From: Plazaster borealis
Lineage: Eukaryota; Echinodermata; Asteroidea; Forcipulatida; Labidiasteridae
Length of the DNA stretch: 64,000 nucleotides
Assembly (NCBI GenBank): GCA_021014325.1
Contig: CM037463.1
Span: forward strand, 22,576,026 to 22,640,025
Direction: 5' to 3'
The notes beneath the pieces were generated by a model. It saw only the letters and a program-made list of their open reading frames with translations. It had not been told where the DNA came from and did no database searches. Below, piece by piece: positions 1 to 10,770 of this stretch. Numbering within the stretch: position 1 is the stretch's first letter; the number at the start of each line of letters is the position of its first letter. A program made the position numbers and the translations under genes.

Positions 1-127
1 TTCTTGCAACTTCGATGACCATAGAGCCCAAATTTCTACAAGTTTTCATTTTTTATGCATATATGTTGGGATACACCAAGTTAGGATATCTAGTCTTTGA
101 CAATTACCAAAAGTACACTCGCTTTAA
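1..127 (-). mobile_element. TTAA-flanked MITE, class A, truncated at the window edge
   Basis: Minus-oriented end of the class A element. It has the block about tgcaacttcgatgacc, then tatgttgggatacaccaag, then tttgacaattaccaaa, and ends at TTAA (124-127). Its other end lies outside the window. Confidence 0.75.
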
Positions 128-3100
128 AAGCGAGCGTTGAAACGACCGACTTCCAATAGGTAAATCAAGGACAGATGTTGGCATATAGAAAAGGTTTGCA
201 CAAAAAACGCATTTTGTTGAGACGCAATTTGTATAATATTCTAATTCAACCAACATTAATGATAGTTAACCTTCAATCAACCAACAGCGATATGTTGACG
301 CCACAGTCCTTGGAAAATTGATGCAATTATTTAATTTTTACTAATTTTCGAAACCCCCCCCCAAAAAAAAAAGAAAAAAAAAAGAAAAAAGAAACCTAAG
401 CAAATCACAGACTGTGAGAAAACAGCAAGCTCGTGGCAAACCTATTAGTGTAATGGATGGGAGTCAATTCTTGAGTGGGTTTGCCACTATTAATTGGTGT
501 GCATTAGTATGTCATAATACACCAATAGAAGTTGACTCTACTTTTGTTGATTACACTGCTTTCCACTGCTTGTCTCTGACAAAGGAGTTGATGAATTTGA
601 CATGGCATTAATCGTTTAATGGAGGAGAGCCATTAAAACACCCATAACTCACTTGTGATTCCGGGTGTTATCTGTTAATGATCACCGTCTACCCCCTTTC
701 AAGCATGGGTTCAAAGTTCAGGGTTCAAGGTTCCTAATTTAGAATGTCAGAAGTAATAAATGACGATCATTTATTTTTAAATGACATGTTAAGGAGCAGA
801 CTGAGTGAACTGATGTCGACGGAATTCAGCTCAAAAATTGATGATGATGCATACGAGGGAACTTAACAATATTGTATAAAACAAAAGAAGTATAAACAAG
901 TGACACAGCAAGTTAATAAGTAAACATGTAAACAGATAAATTGAGTTAAACAAGACTTAGTAAACAAATAATAAATGTAAGCATTTATTATATTGTAGCA
1001 GCTGAGGTCCTCGGAGATGAGCTCAATATATGGCTGATGCTGTATAGATGAAGCTAAACAAGTAAACAAGCGAGCGAGCAAATGAACAAACAAGTTATTA
1101 TGCATAACATTTTGACGAAATCTTTTTCTGTTGTTGAACTCTTCGGCTTGGGCCATAATTCAGGCGTCCAATGACGTCACAACGCTTCACATCTGTAATG
1201 TTTCTGTATAGCCAGAAACTGCCGATAAAACAAGGTAATTGGAGATAAAAAATCGCTCACACTTAAAAACCCATACACACGGTTCCAAAAGGTTCCAGGA
1301 AGTTAGATCCTCGCGAGAATTGAACAGTCTATTGACATCTCGCCTTAAAAATGACTCCAGGGTCTAAAAGTGTTTGTGAAATCGAGCCCTTGTACTGAAG
1401 CTATAGCCGTTGAATACCCTATAATACGAAACAAAGTGGACCTATTTTAAAGAGCCTGGAGGGAATACTATTCAGAACATTTGTTTAACTTCTAGGATTC
1501 ATATTCCACAAGAAGAAGATACGGCGCTGGGAATAAAAGGGTCAATCGAAGAAGACAGTAGGGCTTTTACTGTCACTGTATAGCTTCCCCTTTCTTCAGT
1601 AGTAAGGTTGCCAAGAACGTCCACAATACAATTTGTAATTAGATCCTTCGATATGGGTGTCCTCGAATTGATCTTTTGTGATATTGTATGTCTTTTGGGG
1701 CCACCGTAGTCGCTTTAATCATTGTTAATAATTATTTAGTTAATCACATTTTGCTTTCTTAAATATAGCTGTGAATGAAAACCATTCATTTTCATGATTG
1801 TCTGAGGACCGCGGGGTGGTGATCCTCTACCAATCAACATAATTGCAAGACAGCTGAAGTCCAACCTTTGCCTTGTACGAGTTGCTGGTTCAATTTACTA
1901 CCTCGTTTTTTATTTATTTTTTTGAAGGAGGGGAGGGGGAGGGAGCGCACACAAAATCCTACAGAAAATTATTGCCCCTTTTATTTCAATTAAACGTCGA
2001 TACTTGGATTTGGCAGTCTTCAAACCTTCTGGGAGTCAAACTGAACTGGAATAATGCATGACTAAGGAAACGCTGGGCGTGGTTTGTTGTTCTGGTTTTG
2101 GGTAGAATACTAATTTTACTAATTTGGCAGAAAAGCAATTTATGTGAAATCAAAAAAGCAGATGGTAAAGTGACTCACGCCGTAATCTAAAAAAAACCCA
2201 AAAAACATTATTTTATCCGTAATTGTTGTTTATGTCACCTTAGTATTAAAAGATGTGTGGACTAATGCGTGACTAATCTTAGGCAAGACAAGATACCCCT
2301 TATATAAGAAAGAAAATGTTTGCATCATTGTTAGTAAGATGTATATATCCCTGAATAGATATTTTCATAACCACATTTATTTTAATGGTCCTGAAAAAGG
2401 GGGAAATTTGTTTCATTACATGCGGCAGATTGATAAAAATAAACAATGCCATGGATATATATATATTTCTTTTAAACGTATTCTTTATTTAATTTGTTTT
2501 ATTTCATTTGTGACCAAAACAAATTTCTCAATTGAGGATATACAAATCTGACGAAATAATTTAAAACGCAAGCCTTAGATTTACGCTCTAATGGGTCAGA
2601 ATCGGGCACGTCCCGCGTCGCGGAGGTTTCGACAAACAAATAATCCAGGGGGTCAGTCGAGCGAAAGATAACAACAGGTTGTCCAGCAACATCATGGACG
2701 ATCGACATAAAGAAGTGGACCGGACGCATTTTTTTTTTACACCGCAGCGAGGTTTGGACCATAGGATCGGAAAGTTTGTACACTTCACATTGGAAGGTTT
2801 GCTATACGCGCTAACACCACATGCATTGAGATTGTGTCTTTTGTTGATGTGTTGATGGGTGTAATGGACAAGTGACTATATAGTGTGACCATAACCAAGT
2901 AGGTTATAATATGTGTGGAGTTTCTTCCACACACCCTGTTCCTTAGTGTATAATTTGAAAACGTTCGTGCCACAAAACTGAATTCAACCTTGAAGCCCCT
3001 CTTTAATTTACAATTTCCAAAAAAAAAAACCACATCGATGTATTATAGGCCTATATCCCTTTGTGCTTTTAGAGAGAGAGAAAAATCCTCAACATGTTGG

Positions 3101-3638
3101 ATATGTGTGTGTGTGCAGTTGTTGATGACGATGTGCACTTCATTCGTTCCGGAAGCATTTTGTCGAGCGTAATAGCCTAGCAGTGGGCACTGATGAAGAT
3201 GGATATCCAATGCAATGATTACACGCGCTGTAATTTATGATGCCAAGTCGGCCCACTAATGGCACCGATTGCGTTATGAATCACTAAACCCATCTCGTCC
3301 CACCCCATCACCGCGGCCTCTGTAAGATCTCCAGCCATGCAGCCGCGCTATATACGACTAGAAATACGATTTGCAATCAAGCGAGATTTCTTTTATAATA
3401 ACTTCATTTTAAAAGATGTTTCCATTTGGATATTGTCGGTTTTGGGGTGGGGTTTTTTCTTCGCAATTTTCATTTGGAGAAATTTATTATTTCTGGTCTG
3501 CTATCACCGCGCGCCTCCGTATAATGTATGATGTTCATTTTTTTCTGTTTGAGCTGACATTGTTTATAGGGTGAAGTTATGGTGGCCCTGAAGGGACATC
3601 ATTAATCGCAAACATCTTTGCGAGTTATTTGCGAAAAA
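128..3638. other. Intergenic, no supported gene
   Basis: AT-rich single-copy-looking DNA with short A/T and G runs and a GGAGGGG-rich patch near 1927-1945. One perfect CRE lies at 1172-1179. The only coding-like patch is the minus-strand frame at 2499-2783, described separately. Confidence 0.5.
2499..2783 (-). CDS. Possible exon or gene fragment, minus strand
   Basis: A CpG-richer island (about 2580-2790) in AT-rich DNA has an open minus frame. Its central part reads like protein (VHFFMSIVHDVAGQPVVIF, then DYLFVETSATRD). No domain is recognised. The upstream end runs into a homopolymer (Lys run), and no clear splice acceptor or polyadenylation signal is placed. It could be an isolated exon, a decayed transposon ORF, or chance. 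Confidence 0.2.
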   Translation of the reverse strand: MYKLSDPMVQTSLRCKKKMRPVHFFMSIVHDVAGQPVVIFRSTDPLDYLFVETSATRDVPDSDPLERKSKACVLNYFVRFVYPQLRNLFWSQMK

Positions 3639-4037
3639 TTATATACGTTTGGTAATGACTCTTAAAATTAATGGCAATAAAAACTTACTTGGTAAGAATT
3701 AAGTACAGCAGCTTTGGATAGTATAATGCATTTTAAGAAACTTTTCACTTAGAAGTTCTGCGGTTATGGAAAAATTTATCACTTTTTGTCCCCAAACATT
3801 TGAATCTGAGAAGCGTTTTTTTTTTTTACTGACAGTAACTTTTCTCAGATTGTGTATTCCTATTGCAGATTATTCTTCCTGCGTGGACATAACCGCTCCA
3901 GATTTTCGGCAATATCTCAAAAACGCTACCACCTTTTGAAATGAAATGTTCACAGGTTAGTTTGGTGGTATCTACAACTGTATAATGATTAAAACAAACA
4001 GTGGGTTCCAATTACCAAACGTATACAACCCCTTTAA
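3639..4037 (+). mobile_element. TTAA-flanked MITE, class B
   Basis: Starts near tacgtttggtaatgactc, carries the class B body (aacttacttggtaagaa; ttcctgcgtggacataaccg; ggcaatatctcaaaaacgct), and ends ccaattaccaaacgtatac followed by cctTTAA. The inner inverted segment around ctgagaagcgttttt is typical of the class. Confidence 0.75.
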
Positions 4038-5860
4038 CTGCGAATCAATCTCAATTGCTATAGTAAAGCAAAGTGTGATGTCACAATACAATTTTCACTA
4101 TTTTCGACGTAAAAGTTCCCTGGACAATAATTGTCACCGCCATGAACGTCATAATCAGTGAACTTTTCAGATTGTAATCAAGCCACCCTCTTAATTACCA
4201 ATCCCTTAATTAGATGTCTTTAAAACAATACAGTGTTGATACATTCTGTCTGCCCGAATTTCTTTTTCAAAGGGGTAAACGCATATCAGGAACAGAAATG
4301 TCGACGGTTTCCAGTGACTAAACCCATTTTCTCGGAGTCTTAACCTCCGCGCTAGCGTCTTGAGGTTGACCACAAGAATCGCCCCAAAGCTCGCATCTGA
4401 TCCGGCAAATTGATGTCAACAAACTGGTGTATATGTGGCGGTTGAGCGTTTTATATCAGGGGAACATAGGAAGTAGGCTATACTTCAGCTGTAACCGCAC
4501 TCGAAACATCTTATCAACCTAAATGTTACGACTTGCTGGACCAATTTTATTCCGGATCGGTCGAAATTGATATTTTTGATATTTTTTGGATTTACTTAAG
4601 AAAGAGCATTTGCTGTGGAACCCCGACCTGGATCTACGTGTCAGTTTAAAAGTCCGAAGTTTTAACACACGTTATACTTTTTAACACACGTTATGCATTC
4701 TCATTTATTCATAGTTTGAATTTAGACTGAAAGTCCACGCTAAATCGTTGCATGGTCCGCCTATATTTTGATACTATGTTTATTTATTAGTATGAAACAA
4801 AGGTTTGTTTTGTTCGAAGTTCAGATTCATTTTGTCAAGAGAAGTGATTGAAGGCCGGAGTAAAGTCGGTCGTAACCTTTTTTTTTTTCTTTTTTTTTCT
4901 TTCTTTTTTTGATGTTCACTCGCAAGGTTTACAGTCGCGCGACCGACCATTCTGGACCTAAGTTTATAGAGCTGCTTAAAACGCTCCAACGAGGCACATA
5001 TTTAGGACCAACGTAAACTGCGCTACGTTGGCAGCACGTGCTGATAAGTGTCTTCTGTAGAGGTTCAATTTGTTTGGAATTTTCTCAACGGTTTCTTTAC
5101 CTAAGTGTGCTGTCCAGGGTAAATTTAAGCTAATTTGTTTGCGTAATGTTTATAATTTTCGTTCATCTACCAATGACAATTGACACACATATTTTGTACA
5201 CAAAGGATGCTGGCAGAGTTTTATCCTGTGCCCCTTCTAACCGAACCACTGACCCCTGTTGATTTACACCCCCTCTAGCGTGGCATATGAGCTGACCAGT
5301 GTGTACAGTGATGTGGTTCAGACAATGGAAATATTAAAATAAATGTCAGCATGTGCTAACAATCTCTTTTGAGGGGCACTGAATAGTGCTTAATAATTTT
5401 CTGCTAAGCAAAAATGAGCAGGATACCAGTTAGAGATGGTAAATGTGAAATGGTATTTTAGCTGGTAACCTGATTCTGGTAAGCATATTGGGGCCCTGTT
5501 GGTAAGTCATCGAGTCTGACGTGTACGCATCTGCTGCATGCCCAAAGTTTCCGCTTATAGTTCCGGCTCCAAAGCATAGCATTGTGTGTAATTTTACCAA
5601 AAAGTGTCCTCTTCATTGTTCAGAGGCGTTTCTTATGACGTAAACTTTTATTTCTGAGAAGATCTTAGTTTCTGAAGAGCGTATGTAGAAGCCAAGCCCA
5701 ATTATTAAACTTTTCTTGCATAAAATCATCAAAGAAAAACTACCGGTCGCTCAGTTCAAATCCTATGGGCTTCTGGTAATCAGTGGAGCTAGTTTGTGTG
5801 AAGTGGGCGTGGCCTACAGTGGAATTACGTCACACTTACCAAAAGGATATTAAACCAACC
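4038..5860. other. Intergenic, includes remnant of a gggccc-ended foldback family
   Basis: No gene seen. About 5350-5500 contains phrases shared with the elements at 41.3, 43.1 and 50.7 kb (tgctaagcaaaaatgagcag, agctggtaacctgattctgg, ggggccctg), so it is an old copy of that family. A pure T/C run lies at about 4878-4908. Confidence 0.5.
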
Positions 5861-6335
5861 TTAAACGTAGGGTCATACTTTGGTAATGATCCCGGGAAAA
5901 GAATTGTGTAATTTTTATCCGAGAGCCTTAAAATAAAGATAGTAGTGATATTAAGCGTCTTGCGAAATTGTTCCGTCTGAAATGGTTTTCATTAGAAATC
6001 AATAAAAGTATGCCAACAAATTTGAATCCGAGAAACGAGTCATGCATGAATCGTTTCTTAGGTTTCAGAGGGTTGGTGTCCGTTCGCTAATGCTGCTGCC
6101 ATGCGTCATGCGGTTGGTACCCACACTGTCGCCTCGCTAAGCGTGGACGGTTTCGACGTTCTTATATGAAAATACCGTGGCAGTTTTGTTGGTGTTTTCT
6201 CAGCAAGTATAGACGCTGTTTTAAGCTGAAACTTTTACACAGATGACTTTTATTGTATTTTTATTGATACTTTGGCATATCAAACAGCATTACGTTGAAA
6301 AAAAACAAAAAACAAAACAATGATCGTACCTTTAA
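5861..6335 (+). mobile_element. TTAA-flanked MITE, class D
   Basis: Begins TTAAACGTAGGGTCAT and ends gatcgtaccttTAA at 6332-6335. The body has the class D phrases ggttggtgtccgttcgc, tttcgacgttcttatatg and cagcattacgttg. The same phrases occur at 13.0, 44.1 and 59.2 kb. Confidence 0.7.
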
Positions 6336-6878
6336 GTTACACAACAGTCTACGTGTCAATCGCCTATAAAAACCTTTAAATCCCAAAGCTTATTATTCCC
6401 GCGTTTTGATGAGACAATTTCTCGAAAACACAATTTGTATGACTCAACAATGTGGGTTTGGTTTTTTTTTCTCTCTCTCTCTATTCTTCACCTTGCTGGC
6501 ACTTTACTTTTCTGGAGAAAATTCTATCCGTAATTATTAGTCATCAATATATAACCCAAAAGTTCCATTAATTATCCCGTAGGCTAAATCATTCCACAAA
6601 CTGAGTATAAAGACGACGAGTGGCGCTTGATGATGATGAACACGTTTTTATTCATGGACAGAACACTAATTAATTACCCGTGGCGATGGGAAACCTGAGT
6701 CTAAAGTGAAGCGGATAATTTAAAAAAAGAGAAAGAAAGACAAAATACAAACTATGACAAAATTGTTATAGCTGCAAAAAATTAATAATAAGTAGCGGCT
6801 TTTGTGATGAAACAACTCAATTTTTGAGGGACATTTAGCAGTGATTATTCCTATAGGACAGTGTTAACCTTTGGAGAG

Positions 6879-7250
6879 TTAAAGGAACTGAACACGCTTG
6901 GAAATTGTCAAAGACCAGTGTTCTCACTAACCGTATCCCAACATGCATAAAATAACAAGCCTGTGAAAATTTGGGCTCAATTGGTCATCGAAGTTGCAAG
7001 AAAATGATGAAAGAAAAAACACCCTTGTTGTACAAATGTGTGTGCTATCAGATAGGAATAAAAACTTCTTGCAAGAAGTTTTTATTATTTTAGGGAGAAA
7101 TTACCTTTTTCTCAAAAACTACGTTACTTCAGAGGGAGTCGTTTCCTACAATGTTTTATACTATCAACAGCTCTCCGTTGCTTGTTACCAAGTAAGTTTT
7201 TATGCTAATGTTTGTCTTGAGTCATTACCAAACGTGTACGATACCTTTAA
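6879..7250 (+). mobile_element. TTAA-flanked MITE, class A, full length
   Basis: Bounded by TTAA on both sides (6879-6882 and 7247-7250). Left end AAGGAACTGAACACG, right end CGTGTACGATACCTT. About 372 bp. The internal hairpin aacttcttgcaagaagtt sits in the middle. Any open frames inside are by-products of the repeat and recur in each copy. Confidence 0.85.
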
Positions 7251-7588
7251 GGGAAAAGATCAGAAGGGACAGGGGAACAGAACCGTCCAGATTTCCCGAC
7301 TCAGTTCATTGTCTCGGTTTTGGCGCAAGAAGCCGAATTTTTTTTTCAAGTTGTTTCAGTCGAGTTCTAAAGCTGGAAATAGATCTTTCCGGATGATTAT
7401 GATCCCTGTTCACCACATCCCATTTTATATTGCTTGAAAATGTCAACGTATGTATATGCCGGGCGTAACAACTTGTATTATTGTTGTGTTTCTTTGTATT
7501 GGAGTGTTTGGTGACACTTCACATGACGATTCAAATACAGATGGAGTTTTTAATTTTATTTGTATGACGCCATCAAAACCTCACTCTC

Positions 7589-7629
7589 TGACGTCATTGG
7601 CTGATAGTTTTGCTTGCTACGTGTATATA
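7589..7629 (+). promoter_or_regulatory. CRE + inverted CCAAT + TATA cluster
   Basis: TGACGTCA (7589-7596) runs directly into ATTGG, the inverted CCAAT box (7596-7600). It is followed by TATATA at 7624-7629. The order and spacing resemble a compact promoter, but no downstream gene is recognised. A signal-peptide-like short ORF at 7450-7650 overlaps the cluster and is probably chance. Confidence 0.25.
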
Positions 7630-7649
7630 CGCGCGTGCGTTTGCGCCTG

Positions 7650-8579
7650 AAATGTCGGTATATGCTTTTATAGAGCGCGTGTTTTATGTACAATCGCTTC
7701 AGCTCAACCGGAAATACGTCACTAGTTTCGGAGTCTTTAGCCAAAATGTATGTTAAATCGATAATCCGAAAAGTTATATCCTACATCATAGACGTAAACC
7801 ACAAGCTTGATTTTTGTTTTGAGGGGACCACCCCCTTCCCCCCACCCCCTCGGACCCGTGAAACATTTCTGCCGACGTCACTAAACATTTAAAAAGGTTT
7901 TCTATGAAACTACCTGTTTCATTCATTATTCAGTCGGTGGGTTTTTTAGCGAGATCTTGAAGAGGTCGCCCGAGTTGTAAATATTCCGGGAAAAGCCTCA
8001 GTAAAATGGAAATTAATTTTCCATCCGAACTCGATTAGAAACTGAGAAAACTTCCGATTTTAATATAAAACTCCATTAACACGAGGTGATTATGCAAATT
8101 ACCCCCCCCCCAAAAAAAAAACCACATGTAGTTAATGCATGCCCAGTGTACTTTAATACAAGGTTAGGTCTGTATACTACTTGGCGTGGATTGGTCCACC
8201 TCCCCCCCCCCAAGTTTCTCCCCCATCCCCTCCCCCGTTTCTTCCCACAATTCCTTTTTACAAATTTTGAACTGGATGGAGCTGTATATACGCTTTCGAT
8301 CATCTTTTGTCGACGTCTGATAGTTAGCTTGTGGGTGACTGGGCTGTTATTAACGATAGAAACTCTTTCAATTTGACAGTTATTTCTTCCTCCTGTTTTG
8401 TTCAGATTGTCTAAAATAAACAAGCACTATGTGGGCCTGTAGCTAGAGAGCCAGTGTCAGATGCACTTCTATATGACGTACACCCATGTTTCTCTTAGAT
8501 TGGAGATTTGCGGTTATTTACTCCAAAGGGTTGATATTTATACACTTAATGAAGGTTTTATCAATTTGATCGTTATTTC
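7650..8579. other. Intergenic, no supported gene
   Basis: Contains C-rich homopolymer runs (about 8101-8110, 8200-8245) and no recognisable coding exon. Overlapping open frames on both strands across 8076-8423 are low complexity. Confidence 0.5.
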
Positions 8580-9267
8580 TTAACCAATACTTGAAATTTC
8601 CGAGTTGTCGTTGTCGCTGTAAGTTTTTGTCGTCGTCGTTGTAGCTTTTATACTCGTCAAAGTCGTTGTTGTAGTTGTCATACTCGTTGTTTTAAGTGTC
8701 ATATCCGTCGTCGTCAATGTTGTAGCTGTCATTTTCGTCGTCGTCGTTGTTGCTGTCACACTCGTCGTCGTCGTTGTAGTTGTCGTACCCGTCGTCGTTG
8801 TAGTTGTCATACTCGTTGTCGTTGTTGTAGCTGCCATACTTGTCGTCGTTGTTCTAGCTGCCGTACTTGTCGTCGTTGTTGTAGTTGTCATCGTTGTTGT
8901 TGTTGTAGCTGTCGCACTCGTCGTCGTTGTAGTTGTCATACTCGTTGTCGTTGTTTTAGCTGTCGTACTCGTCGTCGTTGTTCTAGCTGCCGTACTTGTC
9001 GTCGTTGTTGTAGTTGTCATCGTTGTTGTTGTTGTAGTTATCGTACTCGTCGTCGTTGTAGTTGTCATACTCTTCGTCGTCGTTGGTGTAGCTGTCATCG
9101 TCGTCGTTTTTGTAGCTGCCGTACTCGTCGTCGTCGTTGTTTTCTTGTTTGGTTTGTTATTGTTGTTGACGTTGTTGGTGTGATGTCGTGGTCAATGTTG
9201 TGATTCCCATCGTTTGAATATTATTGCTGGATTTGTCGTCTTGTCGTCGTCGTCGTCGTCGTCGCTG
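8580..9267. repeat. Compound trinucleotide microsatellite (GTC/GTT/GTA)
   Basis: Nearly 600 bases of imperfect GTC, GTT and GTA triplets, ending in a purer GTC run near 9237-9267. On the minus strand it reads as 172 codons of mostly Thr with Ser, Ala and Met. That frame stays open because the triplet composition lacks stops. It could in principle be a mucin-like Ser/Thr domain, but no signal peptide or flanking domain supports that. Confidence 0.8.
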
Positions 9268-9331
9268 TTTTCTACAGCTGGTACCGGTGTTGCTGTCCTT
9301 CCATTCAGCCCCCATCCAACACAATCTGGTG

Positions 9332-9691
9332 CTACTTGCTGTCACTGCCACCCTCATTGCAGTTACCGATTACCAATTTGCTTCCAACAATCATTTCTGT
9401 TTGAGTTGGCGAACAAGGAATTAAAACCAAAAACACGAGCGTCATATGAGGACGTTCGCCTTCAAAACCATTTCGAGAATCGTTACCCTTGCTTGGGTAA
9501 CAAACATTTACATTTTTTATTTTTATATCACACATAACACTGGAAATCTGATACCTATCTTGGATTACTTTTTCCACATCTTCGAAGCATATTTTCCGAA
9601 CGTCTGAAATATCATCTGAAATCGATACATGGTGTAGATTCTCTCGCAGACCATGTGCAGCCCGTCGTATCCTCGAGCATTGATCCACCAC
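9332..9691 (-). CDS. Possible coding exon, minus strand, unknown
   Basis: An open frame of 119 codons. Its first third looks protein-like (RRAAHGLRENLHHVSISDD, then SDVRKICFEDVEKVIQDRY), while the rest looks less so. No domain recognised. It lies upstream, in the minus direction, of the Thr-codon microsatellite, so a shared transcript is conceivable but unproven. Confidence 0.22.
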   Translation of the reverse strand: MVDQCSRIRRAAHGLRENLHHVSISDDISDVRKICFEDVEKVIQDRYQISSVMCDIKIKNVNVCYPSKGNDSRNGFEGERPHMTLVFLVLIPCSPTQTEMIVGSKLVIGNCNEGGSDSK

Positions 9692-10430
9692 AATATTTAA
9701 TAGTTTGCAATTGTGTCCATTGAGAATGGGCCCAAGTGGCGTTTATTATTCACGGATCCCGCAGGCGGATCAGGGTGTGGATTTGAGCCCGGTCTAGCCT
9801 TCACACATTCATTGTTAAACATTCTTCGGGATTCGAGAATGAGCCTCGAAATGCCACAATATCAGTCAATAATGTTCAATGGGAAACAAGACGAGCCTTA
9901 GCCTAGAAACTGCATTGTTTTATAAGGTCAATCCCAGCGCCCTTCCCGTCCCTTTTACACCTTTTAAATACACAACTGATCAACGCATAATATATCTGGG
10001 TTGCGCTTTCTTCTCGTTGTAAAAGACGGAAGAGCAAAACTTGGCAACGTCTGACAATGTTTTCGAGTTGACGGGAAGCACAGCCCCTGTGTATTTGTTG
10101 ATAAAGTCACCCCAATCCATCAGAATTCCTGCTGCCGTTTTTTTTTGAGATATTGCCCCCGCTTAAGACGCGAAGGTTTTTGATAATTTATTATAAAAAA
10201 GGCCGAGGGTGATCTATACCATTAGCGGGGTCTTTGAAGAGCTCAAACTATAGGCGGGCAATGACATGACTTGTTCGCGTTGTGTTTGAAATTTGAAACA
10301 TGCAGCGCCAACAGAAATTGCAATATCTGGAAGGTTTTGGTTTTGGCATTTGGAAAGTTTTAGGTATTGATCGGATGTAATAAAGCTATCAGAAGATGAG
10401 TTAATGTATTCTCAACTTCTTTGTAGACTC
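9692..10430. other. Intergenic, no supported gene
   Basis: No exon or repeat family recognised. Confidence 0.45.
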
Positions 10431-10435
10431 TAAAA

Positions 10436-10550
10436 CCTACTGGGTCAGAATTGATCATGGGCTTAGTGGACTGACCCATTTCTGGGTCAGTGTGACCCAT
10501 AATAATGTGTCAAATTGACCCAGAAATGGGTGAAACTGACGCAGAATCCA
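10436..10550. repeat. Cluster of TGACCCA / TGGGTCA inverted repeats
   Basis: Several TGACCCA and TGGGTCA blocks in about 110 bases. One is the palindrome ctgacccatttctgggtcag. They resemble nuclear-receptor half-sites only superficially (AGGTCA is the usual form); a small local repeat is more likely. Confidence 0.5.
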
Positions 10551-10608
10551 AGATTAAATCAGGGTTTTTTTTAAACCAGTATCCGCGTCAGCCCGACTAA
10601 ATTGGCCA

Positions 10609-10770
10609 GCCGTCGATTTCACCAAACTCTTCCTACATTAGGATTAATCCTAGGCAATGCTAAGAGATAGGACTAGTCTTAAGTACTGGTCCTAACTTAA
10701 GACTAGTCCTATCTCTTAGCATTGCCTAGGACTAGTCCTAAGTTAGGAAAAGTTTGGTGAAATCGACGGC
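10609..10770. mobile_element. Foldback MITE, family F1
   Basis: Perfect 19-bp ends GCCGTCGATTTCACCAAAC and its complement at 10752-10770. The interior is largely self-complementary (gagataggactagtcttaag against cttaagactagtcctatctc). A second copy lies at 25919-26060. Confidence 0.85.

Noticed and set aside
7450..7650. Short ORF with a signal-peptide-like start as a second secreted peptide
   Set aside because: No dibasic sites, no splice or polyadenylation context, and it overlaps the CRE/CCAAT/TATA cluster. Likely chance.
8580..9098. 172-codon Thr-rich frame as a mucin gene
   Set aside because: The frame exists only because the GTC/GTT triplet repeat contains no stops on that strand. No signal peptide, promoter or flanking domain supports it.
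10436..10550. Nuclear-receptor response element cluster
   Set aside because: The half-sites are TGACCCA/TGGGTCA rather than spaced AGGTCA, and they look like a small local inverted repeat.
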